Source of the DNA: Haliotis asinina
Taxonomy: Eukaryota; Mollusca; Gastropoda; Lepetellida; Haliotidae
Assembly: GCF_037392515.1 (NCBI RefSeq)
Contig: NC_090292.1
Location: 46,613,747-46,677,746 of the forward strand
Direction: 5' to 3'
DNA: 64,000 nucleotides
A program made the position numbers and the translations under genes. Shown piece after piece: positions 1 to 10,431 of this stretch (positions within the stretch are counted from its first letter, which is position 1; every line of letters begins with the position of its first letter). A model generated the notes under the pieces. It saw only the letters and a list, made by a program, of their open reading frames with translations. It did not search any database and had not been told where the DNA came from.

Positions 1-374
1 TATCAAAATGATATGTATTCAGAAACTAAGCGTTAGTCTACATTTCCTGTTGCTGTCACAAGGTATCAAGGGATCCTCTTGATGCAGTGACACAGTGTCA
101 GGCACGGGTCCCCTACGCTTTCCCCACAACACCAACAAACAACGTCCTTGAAATAAGACACGTACCACACTGAACGCGGGGTGAGGTTTGGTCGTCAGAG
201 CTACCTGACAATGAAGTCGACGGAGCTCCCCAGCAATTTCTAACTTAATGAAAAGGAATTATTAATTTAATAAAACGAATAATTACTTTGAAAAGTCTTG
301 TTGTTATTCACTTTCACCCGTAGTCTAGCAGTGTCGACTTCTCACTCTGTGTGCGTGCATGTGGTTCGATGGCT

Positions 375-410
<36 letters not shown>

Positions 411-690
411 AGTGTCCATGTAAATCCGCGCATATACAAGAATATCAGTCAAGACAACATCATGAGTGATGGTGAGCAGTATATATGAGCGACACACCCC
501 TCTATCATTTCCAAAACACGTTGTATCAACGTCTCTACATGTACCGAGCAACCACGTTGTACTGTTGAAAAACAGAAGCGAAGTAATCGTGACTCATCAC
601 TTTTTTCAAAACGCGGCGATCCCAGTCGCATCCCCCTTTCGATACAAGACATGAGAAATAGCAAGCAACATAGCGCACTTACACGGTATA
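1..690. other. Unassigned flank, no gene seen
   Basis: No convincing coding exon, RNA gene or transposon end is seen here apart from a dinucleotide tract. The short open frames overlap on both strands and carry no recognisable motif. If the Tc1 element at 691 jumped into the Polinton, part of this stretch could be the outer end of that element, but I found no inverted repeat matching the right side. Confidence 0.5.
375..408. repeat. (TG)n microsatellite
   Basis: A pure TG run passes into a short CG run, a simple-sequence repeat that makes an artificial poly-Thr/His frame on the minus strand. Confidence 0.9.
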
Positions 691-1979
691 TAGTCTGGTT
701 CATAATTATTGAGAATTTTTCTTCTTACTTTGAGCTATCCTAACACCTCAGCTGATTCACTGATACTTAAAACTAAGTAATGGTATAAGGGAGGCCTACT
801 GAGTATAGTACAATTAGAGTTACCTCCCCTGAATTTGTAGCAGACGTCATTTTCCTCAGCACTGTCAACAATGTCTGCTGAAGATAAAAGAAGGTTGATT
901 TTTGAGTTGTGTAATCAAGGAATTGATGATGTAAATACATTGGCAGAGAGAACAGGAACGCCTCTTTCTACTGTGTATAGGATTAGGAAGAATTTTAAAG
1001 AGGGAAAGGATTTGGGGCACCAGAAAGGAGCAGACAGACCCAGAAAATTGGACTTCTCAGATCGCGTCCGGCTGGGAATTTTAGCGTCTAAAAAGCAAAG
1101 GGCAAGCATCTCCAACATCAGGTATGAAATGATAGAAAGGGGATCAACAGTTACATCAAAATCTACAGTTAGAAGAAATTTGATTGATATTGGATGGGAG
1201 AAAAAGACTGGAATTCCTTCTCCTCTCATGAAACAAGAACATAAAGACAGGACAGGCGTGTTGAGTGGTGTTTGGCACATGAAAACCTTGACTGGGAAAA
1301 TGTGATTTTTACTGATGAAAGCTCAATATGGGTATATCCCAATAATGTGAAAATATGGACAAAGTCTGCGTCAACACCGTTGTATCGACGACCTAAATAC
1401 AGCCCAAAGTTTAATGTATGGGGAGGGATATCCTTATTAGGAACGACCCCGCTGTGTGTGTTTAAGGGATATCTGACAAGTCAACGCTACACTAACATAT
1501 TAGATAATTTTCTCCTTCCATGTGCACATGTGTTTTATGGAAATGACTGGATTTTGCAGCAAGATAATGATCCTAAACACACCGCAAAACATGCCAAGCA
1601 GTGGTTTCAGGAGGAAAATGTGACTGCATTACCATTTCCTGCATATAGTCCTGACTTAAATCCCACTGAGAACATTTGGGGGATGATGAAGGAATGTGTG
1701 AATCAAAAGGGGTTGACAAAAATTGAAGACATGAAGAGAGAAGTGGTCCGATACTGGGACAGCATAACTCACGAGACACTAACCTCTCTGATAGGAAGTA
1801 TGCCTACCCGTCTTAGACTGTGCCGTGAAGCTCAAGGAGACTTGATAAAATATTAAATTGTTACCTACACAACATGAAAAGGTCAGTTCACTTTCACAAT
1901 ACATTCAATTTTATCTGATTTGTTCTCGTTTAATAATATGAAATGCTTTAGCTATTCTCAATAATTTTGAACCATACTG
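691..1979 (+). mobile_element. Tc1/mariner element, copy 1
   Basis: A 1289-bp DNA transposon flanked by TA at 689-690 and 1980-1981, the target duplication typical of Tc1/mariner. The ends are inverted repeats around the core TTCAAAATTATTGAGAA (left copy TTCATAATTATTGAGAA). It contains one DD34E transposase gene in two frames. The same family occurs, internally deleted, at 26355-27165. It abuts the recognisable left part of the Polinton and may have inserted at or near that element's end. Confidence 0.93.
871..1856 (+). pseudogene. Tc1-type transposase, one frameshift
   Basis: A cut-and-paste transposase of the Tc1 group. The N-terminal frame (871-1305) begins MSAEDKRRLI and holds a helix-turn-helix region around PLSTVYRIRKNF. 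The second frame (1272-1856) carries the catalytic triad: Asp in FTDESSIW, Asp in QQDNDPKH, and Glu in NPTENIW with 34 residues between the last two (DD34E). The frame changes at about 1250-1258, where KQEHKDR is followed by an unrelated tail while the expected WCLAHEN reading continues in the next frame. No other break was seen, so the copy is young but probably inactive. Confidence 0.9.
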
Positions 1980-2280
1980 TAAAAAGGGTAAGGTTATGCA
2001 CGAACGGAAACACACTTCAGCAGTCCGTCAAAGACTAGAGACAGTCAAGACTCGACTTCTTCAAGCGAACGTACAAGCAACAGAGAAGTGAGTAACGATC
2101 AGAATATTTAGTCTTTGGCCTTTTTTTTGTGTATCATTTTTTAAAACTTTGTTAGAAACGTTTTATCATAACTAACTTTAATTATTTCAGATAAACAAAG
2201 TAGAAGTTGGGGCAGAAAAAAGCATGCAATAGTGAATCGTATTCAAATTTTATAGTAGGTGAATAACAACAAATAACAAA

Positions 2281-5200
2281 ATGTCTGAGCAAACTACATG
2301 TCCTGTTTTCCAATGTGAAATTTGCAGACATTGTTTCAAACAGAAATGTCATTTGTTAAGACATCAGAGACATTGTGGACAAGTGGCTATATTGTTTACC
2401 TGCAACCATTGCCATCGGTCGTTTAATCGGGAAGACAATTTAAAACGTCATGTCAAAAGTTGTTCCGAAAATGTTGTTTATTGTCGTCAATGTCCACATT
2501 GCTTTGCACAGTTTAACAGCGAATTCGGTTATCAACGGCATTGATGTAACTGTAAAACATCTGCTCCTGATGAACATATATGTCAAACTTGTCATCAATC
2601 TTTCCCAACCTCTAAAGCATTAAGAATGCACAAACATAAAACTGACAATGACATGTCGGGTGGTGGCAGAGGTAAACGTAGGCAAAGGGCTAAAACGGCT
2701 ACGCTATCTGTCCCTCCTCCACCTAACGCCCCTCCCGTCACCAATATCATCTCACGTCCATGTTCAAGCCACTCCTTACAGGGAGATGTTAGAGACTATG
2801 ACTTTGATGGACGGAATAGCACGGACCCACTGAATTTCGTGATCAGTGAACAGAGTCAGGTTATTGATACAATTGAGGATGAAATTCGTGAGAAAAAAGC
2901 CGTAAAATGGGGGTTGTGTCTCCATATTAGAATGGCCAAACCTAGTCGGGAAGATGAGAGCACAAGTTACCACGAGGCTTATTTCAGAAGTGTCATGACT
3001 ATAGCTACAGAGGGTAGTGACTTAAATGAACAGTATCTTGAAGCCGTACACAAGATGCTTCAGACGATGGATGATTATGAGGGGGTTCATTCTGGTTTGA
3101 ATATCTCCGCCGTCGTACTTTTGAAACTCACTGTGGCAAAGTTTGAACCTTTCAAAGGTGGTAGTTATATTCCACTACCACAAACTCTTGTCAAGAAATC
3201 CAAAAGTATTATCAACATAAAAAATGGTGATAATCTTTGTTTTGCTTACAGCATTTTAGCAAAACTGTTTCCGGCTTCTCATAACAAAGAACGCGAGGGA
3301 AATTATCGTCCTTATTTAAACCGTTTGAATTTAGAAGGATTCACCTTTCCCATGACTTTAAAACAAATTCCTCGATTTGAAGTAGCCAATGAGTTGAGTA
3401 TCAACGTGTATGGGTTTGAAGATAATACTTTGTATCCCATGTACATCAGTAATAGACTGGATGTAGATGAAAACAGGAAGATTGATTTGTTGTTGCTTTC
3501 ACAAGAAAGTGAGTCGGATGATTTTGAAGGCATCTTAGGGTTAGAAGAACATGAACGTATGGACGTAGACGTTAAACCAAATACACATACCTGTCTCATT
3601 ACCAGTTTAAGTGGGTTAGTCAGAAACAAGCAACGTAATAACCGCACTCAGTTCATCTGTCGCAAATGTCTTTGGTGTTATACATCACAACAATGTCTGG
3701 ATAAGCATAAAGACTACTGTTATGACAAAGCACAAAGAGTCGTCATGCCTAGTCCAGAGGATGCGGTGTATCGGTTTGGATTACGTTCTCAAAGCAAAAC
3801 AGAACGAGCCAAGTTTGTTATCGTGGCTGATTTTGAGTCCTTGCTCATTCCAGAAAGCACCCCGGGTAGTTCACGACTGAATAAACATGTACCTTGTGCT
3901 TATGCTTACAAAGTGGTGTGCGCGGAGGAACGGTATTCGAAACCTGTACAAACATATGTAGGAGAACAGGCAGCTGAGCATTTTATTGAAAGTATTTTAA
4001 GGGAATATGACAGCATCCAGACATTGTTGGATTCTATCAAACCCATGCAGCTCACTGTCCAAGATAAGATAACCATCGCCAATGCTACTCATTGTGGCTT
4101 GTGTAGTGAACTGTTAGGTACTGATCGAGTGTTAGACCACGATCACCTGACAGGACGTTTTCGACAAGTTTTGCATAATCGATGTAACCTGAATTTTCAG
4201 TTACGCAAGAAAGTGGTTGTCATGCTTCATAACTCTGAACGTTTTGATTCTCACTTAATACTGGAAGTAGCACAACACTTTGGTGACAGAGACATTACAG
4301 TCATCCCTCACAACTCAGAACAGTTTCTATCGTTTACAGTAGATAACAATTTGGTGTTTTGGATAGTTACAAATTTCTGCAAAGTTCCTTAGATGCACTG
4401 ACACAAAACCAACTGAACAAAGGCGTGGATTCATTTGTCTATTTGAAGAACACTTCCCCCATCATGGAAACATGTTAACAAGGAAACTTCCCTTTCCTTA
4501 TGAATACATGGATGACTGGGGAAAACTGAATGAGACTTGTTTACCTTCTCAAGCATCCTTCTTCAGTTCTTTGTCTGATGAAAATATTAGTCAGGAAGAC
4601 TATACATTTGTTCATGAATTATGGAAGGAGTTTGACTGTGAAACCATGAGCGACTTTGTCCGGTTGTATGTGAGTGTTGATGTGCTGCTATTAACCGACA
4701 TCATAGAGACCTTCAGAACTGGGTGTTTGACAGACTATGGTCTTGACATTTGTCATTATTACTCCATGCCAGGTTTTTGTCTGGATGCTGCTATGAAAAT
4801 CACAGATGCCAAACTTGATCTGTTCACTGATGTCGACACTTACGATTTCATTGAAAATTCCATTCGTGGCGGGGTGTCTATGCTTAGCAAGAAATATGCA
4901 GTTGCTAACAATTATCACCTATCGGGTTTTGATCCACTGAAAGACACCTCCTTTCTTCTCTACTTTGATGTTAACTCTCTGTATGCAACAGTCATGCTAC
5001 AACCGCTCCCCATTGGAAACTATCGCTTCATCAGTTCTGAAGAGTATGACAGCATTGACTGGACAACTGTCGATACAGAAGGAGATACAGGTTACATCCT
5101 TGAAGTCGATTTGTTGTATCCCAAACACTTACACAAAGCTCATTCTGCTTTTCCCATGGCTCCTACACATGATGACATTCCCTATGATGAGTTTTCACCT

Positions 5201-6286
5201 GCTCACCAGAAACTGTTAACTCATTTCAACCCACTCAAAAAATCGTTGCGTAAAGGTTCAAAGAAATCATCCGGTAAAAAACTCTTCACAACTCTAAAAG
5301 ATCGTTCCCACTACGTGGTTCACTTCAAAACGTTACAGCTGTACCTGAGACATGGATTGATATGTACAAAAATACACAGAGTGTTAAAATTTAGACAAGG
5401 AGCATGGTTGAAACCTTACATCGATCTTAATTTGAGTAACCGCAAAAATGACATGGATGACTGTGATAAAGATCGTTATAAACTCATGAACAACTGTGTG
5501 TTTGGACGGTTCTGCATGAATAAACGAAAGCATAAAACAGTTCAGTTGGTAACACAGAGATCTAAACTTCGAAAATGTGCAGCTAAAAGTAACTTCAAAC
5601 AGGTCAAAATGTTTTCAGAAGACGTGACTCCAGTAGAGTTGGAGAAATTATCTGTACATTTAGATCAACCCATTGCTGTTGGCTTCACCATCTTGGATTT
5701 AGCCAAATATGAAATTTACACTTTCTATTACGATGTCATGCAAAGGCAGTATGGGCCAGAAAGACTTGACCTTTTGATGACGGACACGGACAGTTTGTTT
5801 ATGCATGTACATGCACCTTCACATGAACCCCTTTTGGATCCTTATGTGTTCATGAAATACAATCAACATTTGTTTGACACTTCCAACTATGCACCTGATG
5901 ATCCAAAAGTGTTATACTCGGATGAAAATCGCAAGGTAACTGGTAAAATGAAGGATGAAGCGGGTGGGAGCATCATATTAGAGTTTGTAGGACTAAAAAG
6001 CAAAATGTACTCTTTTCTGATGCAAAAATCTAAAAACGTCATCGAAAAAAAGACAGCTAAAGGCATTAAGAAATCTGTCATCAAGAAATTTCTCAGACAT
6101 GATATGTATAAACAATCATTATTTGAACAGAAGAGGTTCAGTTGTTCCTTTCACTTGATTCGATCATACAATAACACTTTGTACACTGAGAGACAAAACA
6201 AAGTGGCATTGACACCAGTTGACGACAAGAGGTATCTGTTAGATGATGCTGTTCACAGCGTTCCATATGGATATTCACCAATCTAA
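2281..6286 (+). pseudogene. polB: Polinton protein-primed DNA polymerase B (broken)
   Basis: Family B polymerase that in Polintons copies the element by protein priming. In order one sees C2H2 zinc fingers at the N-terminus, an exonuclease-type motif (FVIVADFES), a Cys/His plus DHDH motif resembling recombination endonuclease VII/HNH folds (CGLC then RVLDHDHLTGRFRQ), a palm motif (YFDVNSLYA) and the catalytic MTDTDSLF motif. The order and size match Polinton polymerases. The frame is interrupted about twice, so it is treated as a fossil. It is the first gene of the rightward block. Confidence 0.9.
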
Positions 6287-6512
6287 AAAAATTGTATACA
6301 TTCACTATGTATGTGAAGACATCTTTCCACAAGAAAACAGTGCTCAACAGGTATGTGCTTCCTTTACGCATTTGCCATGTGTGGTGTCCTTTACTCATTC
6401 ACCATATATTGCTTCCTTTACTCATTCGTTATATATATAATTTATCTAATTATATATGTTTCTCCTTTTATCTAGCTATTTATCAAATCATTAATTTATT
6501 TTCAGCGTCAAA

Positions 6513-7004
6513 ATGAATGTTCAGAGATATGTGTACAGGCTGATCGGTGCCAATGGTGAAATGCTGCGCGAAGGACAAACCTTAAGAAGAACACGAATGG
6601 CTGCTTATCAAGCAGCACAGAGGGTTCTGCAGCGGCTCATGGAACAGGGTGTGATCCCTGCTAACACTGTATATCCTGTGGAAGTGCGTGAAATTAACAC
6701 CACAAGGCGGTCTCTTGAGCGTGCACGTGGCTTGAGACACCATCGTCAAATGTTCGAGTCTATTCTCGAAACACTCTACCTGAATGAACTCCAGACAAAA
6801 ATCACCAAATTGTGTGAAGACAATTGCTATGGATGTGAAATTGATCATCCATCTCAAATCCATCACCAGTGTGTGACGATGAATAGTAATGAAAAGGTGG
6901 AGCGCTATTTTGAAGAAGCTCTGAGTGGAATATCTCATCAAAACATGTTGGAAAGTGCACGTCATCAACGTACACAACTCAGACTAGACTTCCACGATAG
7001 ATAG
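6513..7004 (+). CDS. Polinton protein of unknown function, CxGC motif
   Basis: A 163-residue open frame following the polymerase on the same strand. It is rich in Arg and Gln at the N-terminus and contains a Cys/His motif, CYGCEIDHPSQIHHQC. A related motif (CFGC with a later HTC) occurs in the minus-strand frame at 15062-15589. I recall proteins with a C-x-G-C-x(n)-H-x-C signature in other Polintons, but no function. It may bind zinc. The frame looks whole. Confidence 0.6.
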   Translation: MNVQRYVYRLIGANGEMLREGQTLRRTRMAAYQAAQRVLQRLMEQGVIPANTVYPVEVREINTTRRSLERARGLRHHRQMFESILETLYLNELQTKITKLCEDNCYGCEIDHPSQIHHQCVTMNSNEKVERYFEEALSGISHQNMLESARHQRTQLRLDFHDR

Positions 7005-7143
7005 ACCACCTGCTATGAAAACATTAACAGTTTGAACGCTGGTTTGCTTTCCAACACAGGAAAAGAGAAACTGCTGATGCTGACCAAACTCAACATGCGT
7101 TTACCATAAACAACAAGACCAACTAGTCATTTAGTAATCCATT

Positions 7144-7149
7144 TTTTAT
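7144..7149 (-). terminator. Candidate poly(A) signal of leftward Polinton block
   Basis: AATAAA on the minus strand lies about 40 bp beyond the stop of the last leftward frame, in the short gap where the two gene blocks converge. Motif match only. Confidence 0.4.
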
Positions 7150-7187
7150 TTCCTTGTACATAATATGTATAGAAGAATGGATGTACA

Positions 7188-7820
7188 TTAAAATGGTTCG
7201 ATTGTTTTCCTTACGTTTGCCACACCAGGGACACCATGAGAAGTTTTGTGTTTTAGATATAAAGTATTTACAGTCTTCTTCTTTTTGTCTTTCTTTTGCC
7301 TGCTTTTCATGAGATGTTTAGGAAAGTGTAAATGTCTCAAAAGTTTATAAAACTCTCTATATCCCACTGGTCGGTGACTCTCAGCACCTGCTTTCATGAT
7401 GAGAAAGCGGAGCAAGTCCACTATATTTGAACCATGTAATACCTCACCATTAGGTAACACAAGTCTTAGATCTTCTGTTAGTCCTATTTGACCATTCAGA
7501 ATATTTTCTTTCACAAATATGCACAAGCTCATTAACTTCCCAATGGTCTTTGTAGACGAAACCCCTCGAATGATCTGCTCGGGGACACGAAGCATAAAGT
7601 CCATGTTATGTTCCATGACAGATGCAACCGCTTCATCACTAGAACCCTTATTATGATTCATCATCTTCAGATCTTGTCTCGTCAGAGGATTCTGATTCAG
7701 TATCTGATTCGCTGTCTGAGGAAGAATCTGTTCTTCTTGATTGTTCATCAACCTCTGGTAGGTCTCTCTTGTCAGAAGAACCATAGGCTTGCTCATTGTG
7801 AATCGATGAGAGGTATGCAA
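7188..7820 (-). CDS. Polinton structural-block protein, unknown function
   Basis: A 210-residue open frame at the end of the leftward block. It has a Gln/Asn-rich N-terminal third, a more ordered middle (around LPNGEVLHGSNIVDLLRFL) and a Lys-rich C-terminal tail. It overlaps the next upstream frame by about 28 bp in a different register, as in compact viral genomes. I do not recognise the fold. Position suggests a late or accessory virion protein, which is inference. Confidence 0.5.
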   Translation of the reverse strand: MHTSHRFTMSKPMVLLTRETYQRLMNNQEEQILPQTANQILNQNPLTRQDLKMMNHNKGSSDEAVASVMEHNMDFMLRVPEQIIRGVSSTKTIGKLMSLCIFVKENILNGQIGLTEDLRLVLPNGEVLHGSNIVDLLRFLIMKAGAESHRPVGYREFYKLLRHLHFPKHLMKSRQKKDKKKKTVNTLYLKHKTSHGVPGVANVRKTIEPF

Positions 7821-8143
7821 ATGGGTAGAACCGAATGATGTGTCAGAATCAGCTCACGTTTCTCGCGACTACTAACTGTCTTGCTGGCTAAAGATCGAAT
7901 GCACTTCTTGAAGCGTGAGAGACGTATTTTATCACTGTGTGGTAAGGGTATGATTCCTCTCAAAATGTTAAATATAAGAGTAATCACTGACATAAGCTGT
8001 TCACGTGAGGCATGTATTAACAAAGCCTTTCTTTGCCTGGCACTAGCTTGCTCCAACATCATAAGAAAAGCTGAATGTTTTTGGAGCAGACCACTCATGT
8101 TGATGCTGTAGGGTAGCTGTTTCACTTTCAAATGAAGACACAC
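7793..8143 (-). CDS. Small basic Polinton protein, possibly pX/core-like
   Basis: A 116-residue, Leu/Arg/Lys-rich frame. Its pattern (ARQRKALLIHASREQL, then ILRGIIPL, then a basic run and a hydrophobic end) matches a short conserved Polinton frame I remember, compared by some authors to small basic adenovirus-like core proteins. That comparison is tentative. It lies between two small unknown frames on the same strand. Confidence 0.55.
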   Translation of the reverse strand: MCLHLKVKQLPYSINMSGLLQKHSAFLMMLEQASARQRKALLIHASREQLMSVITLIFNILRGIIPLPHSDKIRLSRFKKCIRSLASKTVSSREKRELILTHHSVLPICIPLIDSQ

Positions 8144-8165
8144 ATCTTTGGTTAGTGTTATTTAT

Positions 8166-8444
8166 CTAGAAACCCAAAATCGCATCTTCTTTGTTGTCAT
8201 CTTCTTTGCACTGACTACAATCATGAGGAGGATCTCTTTGCCAACTTTCCAACAAATCTTCACCCTTAACAGACACAGTGGTACTGTGTTTTGAGTCTTT
8301 GTAATCTTGTAAAGACATAGCATTTCGAAAAATATTATTAGCAACCACTCGCTCGTTTTCACTACAGAAACATTCGTAGTCTACCCTTCCATCTATCCAT
8401 ATGTCTTCATCTAATATGTTGGGGCACAGTCTGTTATTCCACAA
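8166..8444 (-). CDS. Small Cys-containing Polinton frame, unknown
   Basis: A 92-residue open frame, acidic, with two Cys near the C-terminus (DCSQCKEDD). No family was recognised. It overlaps an alternative frame of similar length, and I prefer this one only for its more protein-like composition. The stretch from here to 8773 has no confident coding frame. Confidence 0.3.
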   Translation of the reverse strand: MWNNRLCPNILDEDIWIDGRVDYECFCSENERVVANNIFRNAMSLQDYKDSKHSTTVSVKGEDLLESWQRDPPHDCSQCKEDDNKEDAILGF

Positions 8445-8775
8445 GAAGTCTTTAATGACTTCAGTCCATGAGTCATAGTGATGTTTGTAAAGCAGCGTAA
8501 TCGTCTCCCCACACTGACACTGTAAACAACATTCGAGAAGCTGTTTCTTTCAATGTTGCATCATTCTTTCTGTGTTTTTCGATAATGTTGATCAGACAAT
8601 TCCTTTCTTTCACTGCATACATTCTGAGGGAGAGCTGACTGTACAATGGCTGAAGTGACGTGAATTGGTTGTTTTATAGAAGGTTGTCAGTTTAAAAACT
8701 ATGGTGATTAATATTTACTCAAAGTTGCTCACGTCTAACCTTTCTTGGTATCCATGGGTTCAGACACCATGTGTA

Positions 8776-10072
8776 CAGTGTTCCCAGAAATTATTGAGAA
8801 AATCTTTGTTTTTTTTCTAATGATGCTAAGATTGGAGAAAGGGCTTTCACTATGCACTAAGCATACTAAATAAGGGAGACAACTCTTGAAGGCTTAGAAG
8901 GCAGCTCATTACGTCAAGAGTTATCTCCCTTGTCTGAGCAGACGACTTCCTGTGTTGACATGGCAGAATTTACAGCAAGAGAGAAAAGAAAGCTCATTCT
9001 AGATGATTTTGAAAGGGGTGAGGCTGATGCTAAAGTGTTAGCTTGTAGACATGGTATTCCTCTGTCTACAGTATACAGAACTTTGAAGAATATTCAAACA
9101 AGAACCGGGATAGAGCACAAAGCAGGGGCAGGTCGGCCTAGGAAATTCAGTGTTGTGGATCGCCGAAGACGTGGGCAGATTGTGAGTAGGGGCAACTTGA
9201 AAAGTGTTGAGAACATCAGAAATGAAATGATTAGCAGAGGAAGTCCTCAGGTATGCAATGAAACAGTTAGGCAGGAATTACAGAGACTTAATTGGGTGAA
9301 AAAACGTGGAATTCCCTCGCCGTTGATGAAAGATGCACAAAAGGAAAAACGTTTAAACTGGTGTCGGGCTCATGAAAATCAAGATTGGGATAATGTTTTC
9401 TTTTCGGATGAAAGTTCTGTTTGGCTTTTCCCTAATTGTATGAAAATTTGGACCAAAGATACTGTCAAACCTATCTACCAGCGACCAAAACATAGCCCGA
9501 AGTTTCACATGTGGGGTGGCATATCGGCTCGCGGAGTGACGCCATTGTGTGTTTTCACGGGAAACTTGACAAAAGAAAGATACGTTGACATCCTAAATGG
9601 TCACCTTCTTCCGACAGCACAAACATTGTATGAAGATGATTGGATTTTCCAGCATGATAATGACCCAAAACACACTGTGCGCTACACAAAACAGTGGCTG
9701 TCGGGCGAAAATGTTCAAGTTTTAGACTGGCCCAGTTACAGCCCAGACCTAAACCCAATTGAGAATGTGTGGGGAGTCATGAAGGACAGAATAAACCAAA
9801 AGGGACTGAGAAATATTGAAGATATGAAGGCCGAGGTGGTCCAATATTGGGATACCCTGTCAGACGATTACCTACAAACTTTGATGGGTAGTGTGCCTAG
9901 GCGTATTCAGGCATGCATTGCTGAGCGAGGAGGTCTAACAAAGTTCTAAAACAAGACTGAGACTGTAAAAGGATGATGTTTTAACATGTTTATGTAAGTA
10001 AAACGCCAGAAATTAATAAACGTAATGAGTTACATGACGCAACATGATTCTCAATAATTTCTGGGAATACTA
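8776..10072 (+). mobile_element. Tc1/mariner element, copy 2, intact, inside the Polinton
   Basis: A 1297-bp transposon flanked by TA (8774-8775 and 10073-10074). Its inverted ends begin CAGTGTTCCCAGAAATTATT on the left and match the inverse of the right end. The inner TIR core ATTATTGAGAA is shared with the 691-1979 family, so the two families are related. It encodes one uninterrupted transposase and lies at the 3' side of the Polinton BIR frame, so it arrived after the Polinton. Confidence 0.95.
8960..9949 (+). CDS. Tc1-type DD34E transposase, intact
   Basis: A 329-residue transposase that would cut and paste the element at its inverted repeats. The ATG at 8960 (MAEFTAREKRKLI) is chosen because the frame extends ten codons further upstream without another ATG. 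The N-terminus has a helix-turn-helix region (HGIPLSTVYRTLKN) and a second DNA-binding region around KAGAGRPRKF. The catalytic domain has Asp in FFSDESSVW, Asp in QHDNDPKH and Glu in NPIENVW, with 34 residues between the last two. There is no internal stop and the length is normal for the family, so it may be functional. Confidence 0.95.
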   Translation: MAEFTAREKRKLILDDFERGEADAKVLACRHGIPLSTVYRTLKNIQTRTGIEHKAGAGRPRKFSVVDRRRRGQIVSRGNLKSVENIRNEMISRGSPQVCNETVRQELQRLNWVKKRGIPSPLMKDAQKEKRLNWCRAHENQDWDNVFFSDESSVWLFPNCMKIWTKDTVKPIYQRPKHSPKFHMWGGISARGVTPLCVFTGNLTKERYVDILNGHLLPTAQTLYEDDWIFQHDNDPKHTVRYTKQWLSGENVQVLDWPSYSPDLNPIENVWGVMKDRINQKGLRNIEDMKAEVVQYWDTLSDDYLQTLMGSVPRRIQACIAERGGLTKF

Positions 10073-10369
10073 TATATAGTTACAGTGTGGAGACATTCTG
10101 AAGTGTTCAGTCATGGGATCATCATTGGGTATCCATTGATGTACACGAAGCCTACATTTGAAGCAGTAGACTTTATCAGATTGTCCTGTGTAAATAAATC
10201 CTGCTTCAGCCATGGCTTTTGGCGACTGTTTCATTTGAACAGGCCAGTTGTTGAACGACTTCAGTCTGTCACTAAACTTATAGCCATACTCCTCTGTGTA
10301 ACGCTCTGTTTCAACACAGTCTGCGAGCACATCATTGAACCGTCCGCACACATCCATGGTTCTGTTCAA
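10070..10369 (-). CDS. BIR (IAP-type) domain protein carried by the Polinton
   Basis: A 99-residue frame. The second half matches the baculovirus IAP repeat: RLKSFNNWP, then AEAGFIYTG, VYCFKCRLRVHQW, DDPMTEHFRMSPHC. The C-x2-C-x(n)-H-x(n)-C zinc ligands are present. BIR domains bind caspases or IAP-binding motifs, and IAPs block apoptosis. An N-terminal acidic segment precedes the domain. The frame runs to the edge of the Tc1 insertion at 8776-10072. It sits among Polinton structural genes on the same strand, so it is a passenger of the element, probably captured from a host, which is inference. Confidence 0.85.
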   Translation of the reverse strand: MNRTMDVCGRFNDVLADCVETERYTEEYGYKFSDRLKSFNNWPVQMKQSPKAMAEAGFIYTGQSDKVYCFKCRLRVHQWIPNDDPMTEHFRMSPHCNYI

Positions 10370-10431
10370 CTTCAGCGGTGAGTGTGAAATGATGAAAACA
10401 CTTATAGAGAGACGAATATATCATTTCAGTC

